A stretch of DNA of 64,000 nucleotides from Daejeonella sp. H1SJ63 (GTDB lineage Bacteria > Bacteroidota > Bacteroidia > Sphingobacteriales > Sphingobacteriaceae). The notes beneath the pieces are model-generated. The model was given only the letters and a program-made list of their open reading frames with translations, was not told the origin of the DNA and searched no databases. Position 1 is the stretch's first letter. Every line of letters begins with the position of its first letter. The translations under genes and the position numbers were made by a program. This document shows, piece by piece, positions 35,295 to 44,054 of the stretch. The DNA lies in contig NZ_JARKMZ010000039.1 in assembly GCF_029360775.1 (NCBI RefSeq), forward strand, positions 1-64,000, in the 5' to 3' direction.

Positions 35295-36320
35295 ATGACA
35301 TTATCAGCTATAGATACGCCAGATTCACAATCTACTCAAAAGGCACAACAAAACCCCTATACACTAGTATACGAAGGAGCTATAACCCAAAATGAAAAAG
35401 GAAAATTAAACATCCATCCCGTAACCTATAAGCTGAACGGGATAGATATCTCGGCTAATGTTTACACACCGGCAAATTACGATGCGTCAAAGAAATATCC
35501 GGCAGTGGTGGTTGCACACCCTAACGGTGGTATAAAAGAACAGACAGCCGGGCTATATGCGCAGCGTTTGGCAGAGGTGGGTTATATAACCATTGCTGCC
35601 GATGCTGCATACCAGGGAGCAAGCGGCGGAGAGCCGCGTCATACGGATAAACCTGCATGCCGTATTGAAGATATTCATGGAATGGCTGACTTTATTACTC
35701 AATACGCAGGGGTAGATGCGAACCGTTTGGGTGTTTTAGGTATCTGTGGTGGCGGTGGCTATACTTTAAAAGCGGCCCAATCGGACAAAAGGTTTAAAGC
35801 CGTTGCAACCTTGAGTATGTTTAATTCAGGTGAGGTAAGACGTAATGGCTTTCAGAATTCCGGATTAGCTACAATTCAGGAGCGTTTAAAGCAAGCTACA
35901 GATGCCCGGGCGCAAGAAGCTGCAGGTGGTGAAATGATTTATGCAGGTGTGGCGAGCATAACAGATGAAGAAATCGCTAAAATCCCAACTGATCTATATC
36001 GTGAAGGATACGTGTACTATTATAGAACCCATGCACATCCAAATTCAACCTTTATATACACCAAAAGCAGCCTGCTCGATTTAATGACCTGGGATGCCGC
36101 TACTAATATGGATCTGATCAATCAACCCTTGTTGATGATTGCTGGAAGTAAAGCCGATACAAAATATATGACAGATGAAGCATTTCGCAAAGCAACCAAT
36201 GCAAAAAACAAGGAATTATTTCTGATTGATGGGGCTACTCACGTACAATGCTACTGGAAGCCCGGGTATGTATCGCAAGCCATAAATAAATTGTTGAACT
36301 TTTATCAAACCAACCTTTAA
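35295..36320 (+). CDS. dienelactone-hydrolase-like alpha/beta hydrolase, signal peptide out of frame
   Basis: A 341-residue hydrolase. The nucleophile elbow is LGICGGGGYTL with Cys, as in dienelactone hydrolases. The catalytic His is in DGATHVQCYW, and the oxyanion segment is VVAHPNGGIKEQ. No leader is seen at the in-frame ATG. Upstream an ATG at 35263 with one more A in the AAAA run (35266-35269) would give MKKLSLIIAFTMTLSA, a clear signal peptide, in frame. So either a base was lost (mutation or sequencing) or the tract is slippery. As sequenced it would be a cytosolic enzyme. Confidence 0.82.
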   Translation: MTLSAIDTPDSQSTQKAQQNPYTLVYEGAITQNEKGKLNIHPVTYKLNGIDISANVYTPANYDASKKYPAVVVAHPNGGIKEQTAGLYAQRLAEVGYITIAADAAYQGASGGEPRHTDKPACRIEDIHGMADFITQYAGVDANRLGVLGICGGGGYTLKAAQSDKRFKAVATLSMFNSGEVRRNGFQNSGLATIQERLKQATDARAQEAAGGEMIYAGVASITDEEIAKIPTDLYREGYVYYYRTHAHPNSTFIYTKSSLLDLMTWDAATNMDLINQPLLMIAGSKADTKYMTDEAFRKATNAKNKELFLIDGATHVQCYWKPGYVSQAINKLLNFYQTNL

Positions 36321-36327
36321 ATTTAGA

Positions 36328-36813
36328 ATGATGAACCTTAAAAACATAGCTATAATATACCTTTTTGGAGTTTTGGCATTTTCTTGTAAACAACAAAACA
36401 AAGCAGAAAGCAGCAAAGAAGAAGGAGAGCTGATTTTTGCAAGAGGGGAAATGATAAACAATGAAAATTTTACCGGTACTGCCTGGCTAAATAATTTGGT
36501 ACAGGCAGATAGTGTCAATCAGATTGCAGCAGGAAGTGTAACCTTTGAACCAGGGGCGAGAACTAAATGGCACTTGCATCCCGCTGGACAGATTATATTA
36601 GCCTTAGAGGGTGTAGGATACTATCAGGAGAAAGGAAAGGGGAAAGTCATTATAAAAAAAGGTGAAGTGGTAAAATGCCCGGCTGATATCCCTCATTGGC
36701 ATGGCGCAAGCGCTGATACTGCATTCATTCAGATCGCTATTACAGGAAGAGAAAAAGGAGAGACAGTTTGGCTGGAAAGGGTAACTGATGACGAATATAA
36801 CAGCATTAAATAG
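36328..36813 (+). CDS. cupin-domain lipoprotein
   Basis: A 161-residue lipoprotein (leader NIAIIYLFGVLAFSC, Cys near residue 20). The single cupin domain has the metal motif WHLHPAGQIILALEG (G-x5-HxH-x3,4-E type with Gln) and the second motif CPADIPHWHGASAD. Cupins of this type often accompany carboxymuconolactone decarboxylase genes, as here two genes upstream. The start may be the first or second ATG of an ATGATG. It sits 7 bp after the hydrolase and 15 bp before the aldo/keto reductase. Confidence 0.87.
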   Translation: MMNLKNIAIIYLFGVLAFSCKQQNKAESSKEEGELIFARGEMINNENFTGTAWLNNLVQADSVNQIAAGSVTFEPGARTKWHLHPAGQIILALEGVGYYQEKGKGKVIIKKGEVVKCPADIPHWHGASADTAFIQIAITGREKGETVWLERVTDDEYNSIK

Positions 36814-36822
36814 CTAATCTAA

Positions 36823-37841
<1,019 letters not shown>

Positions 37842-37953
37842 CTAAAGATAAGGAGATAATTCAGCAAATATGTCATACAGTTGTTGCGGGGATTAAAATC
37901 CGCATAATGGGTAAATTGGTCTACATAGTGGGAAGTTTGATTTTTTGACATCC

Positions 37954-37961
37954 TATTTTTG
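37954..37961 (+). promoter_or_regulatory. -7 promoter box in the island's right flank
   Basis: TATTTTTG fits TAnnTTTG exactly. A TTTG at 37936 is only 14 nt upstream, so the -33 element is uncertain. It could start the candidate small RNA ending at 38078. Confidence 0.4.
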
Positions 37962-37966
37962 CAGAT

Positions 37967-38078
37967 ATTTTCTGTAATTGTTAAGTGGCATATAATTTGT
38001 TAATGAATAATTGCCCCCAAAGGGCATGTTTTTCATAGGTAGATGTAGGGTCGAGTACTTGTTATTCGGCCCTTTTTT
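37967..38078 (+). ncRNA. candidate small RNA
   Basis: A gene-free stretch of about 395 bp (37825-38219) holds a -7 box, a TGCCC/GGGCA hairpin (38012-38026) followed by T5, and then a strong terminator (38047-38078). A transcript of about 110 nt with two hairpins would result. It could instead be the double 3' end of the island operon. No known RNA family was recognised. From 38079 to 38219 nothing else is seen but the leader of the next gene. Confidence 0.28.
38047..38078 (+). terminator. Rho-independent terminator
   Basis: Stem AGGGTCGA/TCGGCCCT (one G-U pair), 11-nt loop, followed by a T6 run and ATT. Confidence 0.8.
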
Positions 38079-38219
38079 ATTAAAAATTTAGCCTTAAATA
38101 ACATTATCAAACCATCATGATTTTGCTAAAACCCGCAGGGGGATGATTGTTAAATTATGATCGTCCTTTCTACCGCAGGCAGGAAGGCTCATCACCTTTA
38201 AAAAATAAAAAATAAACAG

Positions 38220-38648
38220 ATGAAACAATTTGCAGCTTTAGCTTTACTTCTCATTATTTTAATCAGTTTCTCCTGTAATTCTGTAACTGAAAAAAGCAAA
38301 GAATCCTCTAATCCAGCCGGAGATCTCCAGTCGGAAAATGATCCTTTTAAAGCCGAGGATAAGCTTCATGAAATTATTCTGAATCTTCCTGAAGTTAAGG
38401 CAAAGACAAATGAACTTAGAAAGATAAATCCGGATATCCGGCTGGTGACAATGATTCAGGGTTATCCCGAAGCTCAATCGCCTTATTATATTGTTGAGTT
38501 TGCTGAGATGCAGGAGACTCACAAAGTAAATATTTATTGGTTTTACGTACACGAAAAGACGTTTGACATTTACCTTAATGATCTTGTGTCAGATGAGATT
38601 ATTCCAATCGAATCTTACAGACTAAAGCAGAAAAAATCTGATTTGTAA
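38220..38648 (+). CDS. hypothetical lipoprotein
   Basis: A 142-residue protein of no recognised family. It has a lipoprotein leader (LALLLIILISFSC, Cys at about residue 19), then a Ser/Glu-rich linker. A compact C-terminal part contains YPEAQSPYYIVEFAEMQET and NIYWFYVHEKTFDIY, which suggests a small alternating beta-sheet domain. It probably faces the periplasm. It is convergent with the anti-sigma gene. Confidence 0.75.
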   Translation: MKQFAALALLLIILISFSCNSVTEKSKESSNPAGDLQSENDPFKAEDKLHEIILNLPEVKAKTNELRKINPDIRLVTMIQGYPEAQSPYYIVEFAEMQETHKVNIYWFYVHEKTFDIYLNDLVSDEIIPIESYRLKQKKSDL

Positions 38649-38682
38649 CCTAAACAAAGTATTTATAATAGAATAGCTGATA

Positions 38683-39501
38683 TCAGATATTGCCCATTGC
38701 CATCATTTGTTCAAGGCTGGGACTTATACTTCCTCCCCGGGGTTCAAGAGTAACGGCAAAGGCCTCAGCTGATTTTACTGACTTCATTTTCTTCATGCCG
38801 GCAGTAGAAGATCCTGAATCAAAAACACCAAGATCAACAGGCTTTCCGTCAACAATTGCCCATAGCTGATATTGATGTTCATTGTCGTTTGAAGGCATTT
38901 TCAGGTTTGACATATCAATCATAACCTCTTCACGGTCAGGGTTGAAAGCAAGGGTGACGCGTGCATCAGGAGCTTTTTCTGAACCTTTCAGTGTAATTAA
39001 TTTATAGGAAGCAGGATTTCTGTAGTATTGAAGCGTGTTCTTTGCTTCAGTCAATTCATTCTCAATATAGTTTACCTGATTAGAGAATTTTTGATTCCCG
39101 GATTCAAGAACTGCTATTTGAGTATAGGATTCTCTCAGTTTATTATTCAGGTTAATCAATAATATAATGCTGATAAACAAAAGACTTAGAGAAGCTGCAA
39201 ATGCATATTTGTAAAACTTTGTTGTTCCCGAAGCTTTTTCAATTTGCTTCACCGGGACTTCATTTTTATTGCCGGGAATTTCCAGCGCATCAATAATTTT
39301 GGATCTGTTCCTTACTGAAGGTTCAATAGCATTTTGCTGTGCATATTTCTGCAAAGCATTTTCAATCTCTTCCAGCTCACGCCTGATTTCAGGATATTGA
39401 ACAACATACCTTTCAACCTCAAGCATTTCGTCTTTGCTCAGGTCGCCAAGAACATACTGCTCAAGTATTCCGCTTTCCAAATATGTTTTCAGGTCTTTCA
39501 C
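38683..39501 (-). CDS. anti-sigma factor (RskA-like)
   Basis: A 272-residue single-pass membrane protein. The N-terminal cytosolic anti-sigma domain (about 1-60; LEQYVLGDLSKDEMLEVERY) binds the sigma factor. One transmembrane helix sits near 95-117 (YAFAASLSLLFISIILLINL), then a coiled-coil segment. A periplasmic RskA-type domain (about 165-272) has HQYQLWAIVDGKPVDLGVF and FAVTLEPRGGS. It starts right after the sigma gene stop, so the pair is translationally coupled. It likely holds the sigma factor at the membrane until a periplasmic signal triggers release. Confidence 0.9.
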   Translation of the reverse strand: MKDLKTYLESGILEQYVLGDLSKDEMLEVERYVVQYPEIRRELEEIENALQKYAQQNAIEPSVRNRSKIIDALEIPGNKNEVPVKQIEKASGTTKFYKYAFAASLSLLFISIILLINLNNKLRESYTQIAVLESGNQKFSNQVNYIENELTEAKNTLQYYRNPASYKLITLKGSEKAPDARVTLAFNPDREEVMIDMSNLKMPSNDNEHQYQLWAIVDGKPVDLGVFDSGSSTAGMKKMKSVKSAEAFAVTLEPRGGSISPSLEQMMAMGNI

Positions 39502-40053
39502 TTAATTAAATACCTTTCTTAACGTAATAATAGCATTTCTTAGTCTTGTTTTTACAGTCCCTAATGGAATTTCCAGTTGTTCTGCCACTTCAACATGTGT
39601 ATAACCTTTATAATAGACAAGATCAAGCACCATTTTTTGATCAGGTTTTAATTTTTCTACCAGCTCTTTTAGTCCAAGAGTTTCGGGATTCATTTCTGAT
39701 TGAAAATTTCCTTCTATAGATAGTACGTTATTCTCTATGTTTTCGGTTTTGGAACTGTTACGGAAATCTTTTGACCTGGTTTTATCGATCGCAATATTTC
39801 TTGCAATATTAACCATCCATGTAAATAATTTACCTCTTGAAGTATCATAGGATGAAAAGGAATTCCAGATTCTGATAAAAGTCTCCTGCAGCAGGTCTTC
39901 GGCTATTTCTTCATGAAGCACAATTCTGTAAATAACACCATACAGTGAAGAAGAATACATATCATATAATGCTTCTGCTCCGATTTTATCCTTATTCTGT
40001 ATAGCCTGAATAAGTTCCGGTTCTGTAAGTGATATTTTAGTTTTTCGGCCCAA
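39502..40053 (-). CDS. ECF RNA polymerase sigma factor
   Basis: A 183-residue sigma-70 family factor of the ECF type. Region 2 is YDMYSSSLYGVIYRIVLHEE to LLQETFIRIWNSF, with the WMVNIARNIAIDKTR element. Region 4 is MVLDLVYYKGYTHVEVAEQL, followed by EIPLGTVKTRLRNAI. Together with the downstream RskA-like gene it resembles SigK/RskA pairs. The upstream fasciclin gene, on the same strand but separated by a terminator, may be its target, a common arrangement in Bacteroidota. Confidence 0.93.
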   Translation of the reverse strand: MGRKTKISLTEPELIQAIQNKDKIGAEALYDMYSSSLYGVIYRIVLHEEIAEDLLQETFIRIWNSFSSYDTSRGKLFTWMVNIARNIAIDKTRSKDFRNSSKTENIENNVLSIEGNFQSEMNPETLGLKELVEKLKPDQKMVLDLVYYKGYTHVEVAEQLEIPLGTVKTRLRNAIITLRKVFN

Positions 40054-40118
40054 TGTTTATGATCGTTCCTTTAATTTTGATTATTATTCATTAAATCAAC
40101 AGGCACAATATAAATAGA

Positions 40119-40148
40119 ATTAAAGCTCCGGATTTTTGCCGGAGCTTT
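40119..40148 (-). terminator. terminator of the fasciclin gene
   Basis: Stem AAAGCTCCGG/CCGGAGCTTT with a 7-nt loop, located 26-52 bp after the fasciclin stop. On the minus strand the tail is TTTAATTC. It parts the fasciclin gene from sigma/anti-sigma. Confidence 0.8.
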
Positions 40149-40173
40149 TTTTACATTTTTTTGATTAAGTTAA

Positions 40174-40725
40174 TTATTTGGGTAATACAACATTATCGAT
40201 AACATGGATTACACCATTTTTCTGATTCACATCTGCAATGCTTACCATTGATGTTCCGCCATTTTCATCTTTAAGAATCAATTCTTTGCCCTTCATCATG
40301 GCCCATAGCTTTCCACCGCTAACAGTAGTGAATTCTGCACTTCCTTTACCCGCTTTTATCGCTTTCACAATTTCTGCTGAATCGTATTTTCCTGATAGGA
40401 CGTGATAGGTGAGTATTTTGGTCAGCATTGCTTTATTTTCAGGTTTAACAAGATTGGAAACGGTTCCATCAGGGAGTTTATTGAACGCATCATTGGTAGG
40501 TGCAAAAACTGTGAAAGGTCCATCACTTTTCAATGTTTCTACCAGGCCTGCTGCTTTTACCGCAGTTACAAGTGTGGTATGGTCTTTGGAATTTACGGCA
40601 TTGTCAACAATGTCTTTGCCTGGATACATGGCCGCACCACCAACCATTTTAGTATTCTGAGCCATTGTTTGAGTGCTGATTGCAGAAGCTGCTAGTGCAA
40701 TCGCAAGAATAAATATCTGTTTCAT
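40174..40725 (-). CDS. secreted fasciclin (FAS1) domain protein
   Basis: A 183-residue protein with a Sec signal peptide (MKQIFILAIALAASAISTQTMAQ). It has one FAS1 domain (about 40-183), with the H1 motif GPFTVFAPTNDAFNKLP, the YH element ILTYHVLSGKY, and H2-like NGVIHVIDNVVLPK. FAS1 domains mediate adhesion or matrix interactions. The adjoining ECF sigma/anti-sigma pair hints at envelope-stress or surface control of this gene. Confidence 0.92.
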   Translation of the reverse strand: MKQIFILAIALAASAISTQTMAQNTKMVGGAAMYPGKDIVDNAVNSKDHTTLVTAVKAAGLVETLKSDGPFTVFAPTNDAFNKLPDGTVSNLVKPENKAMLTKILTYHVLSGKYDSAEIVKAIKAGKGSAEFTTVSGGKLWAMMKGKELILKDENGGTSMVSIADVNQKNGVIHVIDNVVLPK

Positions 40726-40898
40726 AATTCATTTTTTGTTTGATGCAATGAATTACGAACTAAGATTGATTTTGGATTTTTATTATTTAATTTATTTATA
40801 AAATCTGTCTTCGAAACATTTTAAATAGCTGATTGTCAGTAATTAATAACGATTTAATTGCTTTCTTTAAATTGAAGTTGTAATGCCGGATATTAGAT

Positions 40899-41003
40899 TC
40901 AGGCTATGATTAACTGAATGTTTGTTAGAATATCAAGCAGCTCATTTAAACTCAATTCATTGTTCTCTAATTTTTCAATTGCTTCATTTATTGCTTGCTC
41001 CAT
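40899..41003 (-). CDS. small acidic ORF, 34 residues (uncertain)
   Basis: ATG at 41003-41001 to TGA at 40901-40899. It encodes MEQAINEAIEKLENN..., an amphipathic, Glu/Leu-rich peptide likely to form one or two helices, ending in a hydrophobic tail (IQLIIA). An AGGAAA lies 3-8 bp upstream. It sits in an otherwise gene-free 508-bp gap (40726-41233). No family is recognised, and chance is possible. Confidence 0.3.
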   Translation of the reverse strand: MEQAINEAIEKLENNELSLNELLDILTNIQLIIA

Positions 41004-41042
41004 AATTTCCTGTTTTTATTGTGACAATCAGATGCCGTTTTA

Positions 41043-41053
41043 CCCCCCCCCCC
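41043..41053. repeat. C11 homopolymer followed by T-rich run
   Basis: Eleven consecutive C in an AT-rich intergenic region, followed by a T9 run near 41066-41075. It is about 110 bp upstream of the heparinase-like gene promoter. Such tracts are prone to slippage, in vivo or in sequencing. Confidence 0.9.
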
Positions 41054-41163
41054 TAAATAACTGATCTTTTTTTTTATTTTAATTCAGACTCTTTGCTTAT
41101 CAACCGGTTACAGTTTATTTTAATAAAAAAAATATTTATCAGGCTAAGGTTTTTTTAGCTCTG

Positions 41164-41212
41164 TTTGACATTCCCAAAAAATAACAATAGATTCGGGTAC
41201 GTACACGATTAA
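41164..41212 (+). promoter_or_regulatory. promoter with overlapping operator, site 1
   Basis: TTTG at 41164-41167, 20 nt, then TAGATTCG at 41188-41195 (TAnnTTTG with one change). The operator GGGTACGTACACGATTAA (41195-41212) overlaps it, right where transcription would start. The ATG of the heparinase-like gene follows at 41234. The layout fits repression by promoter occlusion. Confidence 0.65.
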
Positions 41213-41233
41213 TTGAATGTAAAAATACATGGT

Positions 41234-43732
41234 ATGAAGTTCAGATCACTATTTTGTAAAGTGCTTATCTCCGGAATCAGCATGTTCTACTGTTCGAATG
41301 TTTATGCTCAGGCAGATCAGCAGCGGGTCGAAAGTTTGAAACGCAATGTTGAATCATTGATTAAAATGAGTCTTGAAGAGGTGAAATCACAAGTGCCGAT
41401 TGCTTCAGGTATACATTTTATCGGGTGTCCAAATTGTAATGGAGGAGCTCAGGAGATGAATGTACTTGGCTGGACACCCGAACTGGGCGAAAGTGTGAAG
41501 TGTAATTTTTGCGGTATGACTTTCCCAAATGAGAAATTTCCGGATAATAAGGAGAAAGTGATTATTGCTCCGGGTGGGGCTAAGCAGGTTTACCGGTATT
41601 ATGAAAACCAGGAGGGGACGCAATATTTTTATCAGGCACATGCATGGTTTGAGCGCTGGAAATGGATTCAGCAGCAGGGGCAGCAACTTGCACAGGTATG
41701 GGCAGCTACCAGAGATAATGCCTATGGCGACAGGGCAGCGGCAATTGCGGGGCGATTTGCCCAGGTGTTTCCTGATTATGCTATTCGTTATGATTATCCG
41801 AGTGCGGCAAAGAAGTTCTTTCCGGCAGATCAGAAGTGGCCCTATCAGGGACTTGTTCCATACCGGGGCGCTAAATGGAACTGGTGGGCTTATGGCGATA
41901 TTCCCTCTCAGATGGCTAATGTTTATGATATTCTTAAAGATGGCTATGAATGGGCAAGAATGGATAAGCTGATAGGTAAAGATACTGACAAGAGAATCGT
42001 GACTGACCTTCTGGTGATGGGATATGATTTTACAGCGGCAAATCCTGAAATTTATACTAATATGTCGCCGGGAATGTATCGTGATATGGTGCGTTTGGGA
42101 AGAATTCTGAACAGACCTGATATGGTACATGATGGTGTCGGTAGGTTTACCGAATTTTTAAAACTCGGGTTCTATTCTGACGGCTGGTGGAAAGAGGGAA
42201 CGGCTTCTTATCATGACCAGACGATCGGCGGCTTAAGAAGTGTGGCGGAGGCAGCATATGGATATACTGACCCGGCCGACCTGAAGGCAGAGCGTTTTGA
42301 TAATCTGGATCTTACGAAATCAATGCCATTTTTTAAAGGTGCCCTGGCTGTGACTCAGAATGCAATTCTGCCTAACGGACGTAAAATTCCTCTAAATGAT
42401 ACCTGGGCAATCAGGGGCACGAAACAGAAGCCTTTGGATGTCTCCGTTTCAAAATTATGGGCTGCCTACGGAAATGCGGCATTCGGTGCAGGAAGTGCTG
42501 ATAATCAGTTTATGTTAAATATGAACTGGAGTGGTAATTATGGTCACCATCACCTTGATAATGCATCAATTATACTTTATGCTTCAGGTCAGGAGTTATT
42601 GTCTGATATAGGCTATACCCATTCAAAATACAGGGGGTGGACTCTCCATACCGCTTCACACAATACAGTTGTAATTAATCAGAAAGTGCAGGATACAGGT
42701 ACTAAGGAAAATCCGGCAAGTGGTAAACTGAAATTTTATGATGACCTGAATCCAAATGTAAAAGTGATGGACATTGATGCTTCACCTGCCTATAAATCTG
42801 CAAATCAATATCGCAGAAGGCTGATTCATATTCATGCTGCAGAAGGGAAAGATTATGTGATAGACCGATTTGATGTTAGGGGTGGTACTACTCACGATTG
42901 GTTTCTGCACGGTATGTGCGAAGAAGAAGGAGTATTTGAAAGCAGTATTCCGGTTAATACTTCTGTGACTACACTGGTTCCTTCATGGGGCGGCACTGCA
43001 AAACCCAAAAATCAGTACGAGGCCGATAATGAGGGTAAAAGAATTCACGCTTATAGCTATTTAAGGGATATTAAGACAGCTGAAGCAGATAAATCCTGGA
43101 CAGCAACATGGAGATACCAGAATTCGGGCTTGAGAACACATAACATTTCGCAGGCGGGAACAAAAATTTACACTTTTAAGGCTCCTTCAGTCAGACTTGC
43201 CGATGAGAATGATAATAAACTGGATGATTATATGCGTTTGGGATACATGCAAAGGCATGAAGGAGGGCAGTCATCTTTCATCGCTGTGCATGAACCATTT
43301 AAAACTAATCCCTGGATTAAATCTGTTAAAGCTGCGGAAGACACATATATTATAACGTATGAACTTGAAGGTAAAACGGTTCAGGACCGTGTTAAAATTA
43401 ATGGAGACAGAGTTCAGGTTGTTTCAGGGGCAGGGTGGAAGTATGATTCAGGCGGAGAGGTGAAAGGCGGAGTGAAGGATCTGGTAAATATCAATGAAAA
43501 GTGGACTCTTAAAACTGATCGTACAGTTCCTGATGTTTCTTTTGTACGTCTTGATTTTCCAAATGGTGATACCGTTTATTGTCGTGTAAGTGGGGTTAAA
43601 GGAAATATGATTGAGCTTGAAGAAGATCCGGGCTTGAGGATGGAAAATGAGGAGAAAATGCGTTTTATAACCTTCCCTCATACCGAATATTCAGGAAAGT
43701 TGAACTTTACAGTATTCCAATCAACAAAATAG
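41234..43732 (+). CDS. heparinase II/III-like polysaccharide lyase, secreted
   Basis: An approximately 832-residue exported protein (leader RSLFCKVLISGISMFYC to VYAQ). Near the N-terminus two CPNC/CNFC pairs (GCPNCNGG and VKCNFCGMTF) form a zinc-ribbon-like knuckle. An (alpha/alpha) toroid follows (about 100-400; WWKEGTASYHDQTIGG). The heparinase II/III-like beta domain has GNYGHHHLDNASIILYASG and LLSDIGYTHSKYRGW. The family eliminates uronic-acid-containing polysaccharides. I chose the ATG at 41234 over an upstream TTG (41213). It is a single-gene unit under operator site 1. Confidence 0.88.
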   Translation: MKFRSLFCKVLISGISMFYCSNVYAQADQQRVESLKRNVESLIKMSLEEVKSQVPIASGIHFIGCPNCNGGAQEMNVLGWTPELGESVKCNFCGMTFPNEKFPDNKEKVIIAPGGAKQVYRYYENQEGTQYFYQAHAWFERWKWIQQQGQQLAQVWAATRDNAYGDRAAAIAGRFAQVFPDYAIRYDYPSAAKKFFPADQKWPYQGLVPYRGAKWNWWAYGDIPSQMANVYDILKDGYEWARMDKLIGKDTDKRIVTDLLVMGYDFTAANPEIYTNMSPGMYRDMVRLGRILNRPDMVHDGVGRFTEFLKLGFYSDGWWKEGTASYHDQTIGGLRSVAEAAYGYTDPADLKAERFDNLDLTKSMPFFKGALAVTQNAILPNGRKIPLNDTWAIRGTKQKPLDVSVSKLWAAYGNAAFGAGSADNQFMLNMNWSGNYGHHHLDNASIILYASGQELLSDIGYTHSKYRGWTLHTASHNTVVINQKVQDTGTKENPASGKLKFYDDLNPNVKVMDIDASPAYKSANQYRRRLIHIHAAEGKDYVIDRFDVRGGTTHDWFLHGMCEEEGVFESSIPVNTSVTTLVPSWGGTAKPKNQYEADNEGKRIHAYSYLRDIKTAEADKSWTATWRYQNSGLRTHNISQAGTKIYTFKAPSVRLADENDNKLDDYMRLGYMQRHEGGQSSFIAVHEPFKTNPWIKSVKAAEDTYIITYELEGKTVQDRVKINGDRVQVVSGAGWKYDSGGEVKGGVKDLVNINEKWTLKTDRTVPDVSFVRLDFPNGDTVYCRVSGVKGNMIELEEDPGLRMENEEKMRFITFPHTEYSGKLNFTVFQSTK

Positions 43733-43822
43733 GATGTCATGCCTGATTTGCTTATTTATAGTTTAACAGGAGGGACTGTACTTTCGCTTCAAAATAAATT
43801 TTAATATCCCGTTTATATACTC

Positions 43823-43847
43823 TAATTTCGGGTACGTAACCGCAAAG
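43823..43847 (+). promoter_or_regulatory. promoter box and operator, site 2
   Basis: TAATTTCG (43823-43830) directly followed by GGTACGTAACCGCAAAGG. It lies in the 322-bp gap before the PVC-type protein gene, about 207 bp upstream of its ATG. Nothing else was recognised in that gap. Confidence 0.55.
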
Positions 43848-44054
43848 GGGTTTGATTACCTGTTAAACTGGATTTTAAGGGGCTTACCAGGTATAAAGAG
43901 TACATATGTCAGTTAAATCCGGATGTAATATCTCAGTAATTAAGCTTTGATTGAGGATTATTGAAATTTTAATAAATAATTTAGGTTCGTGAAATTCATC
44001 ATGATAGTTGAAAACGGTGCTTTCACATAAATGATTTTAAGAAAAATAGCAAGA

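Noticed and set aside
41405-42130. Antisense ORF of 241 codons in the heparinase-like gene
   Set aside because: Shadow of an intact gene with conserved motifs on the plus strand.
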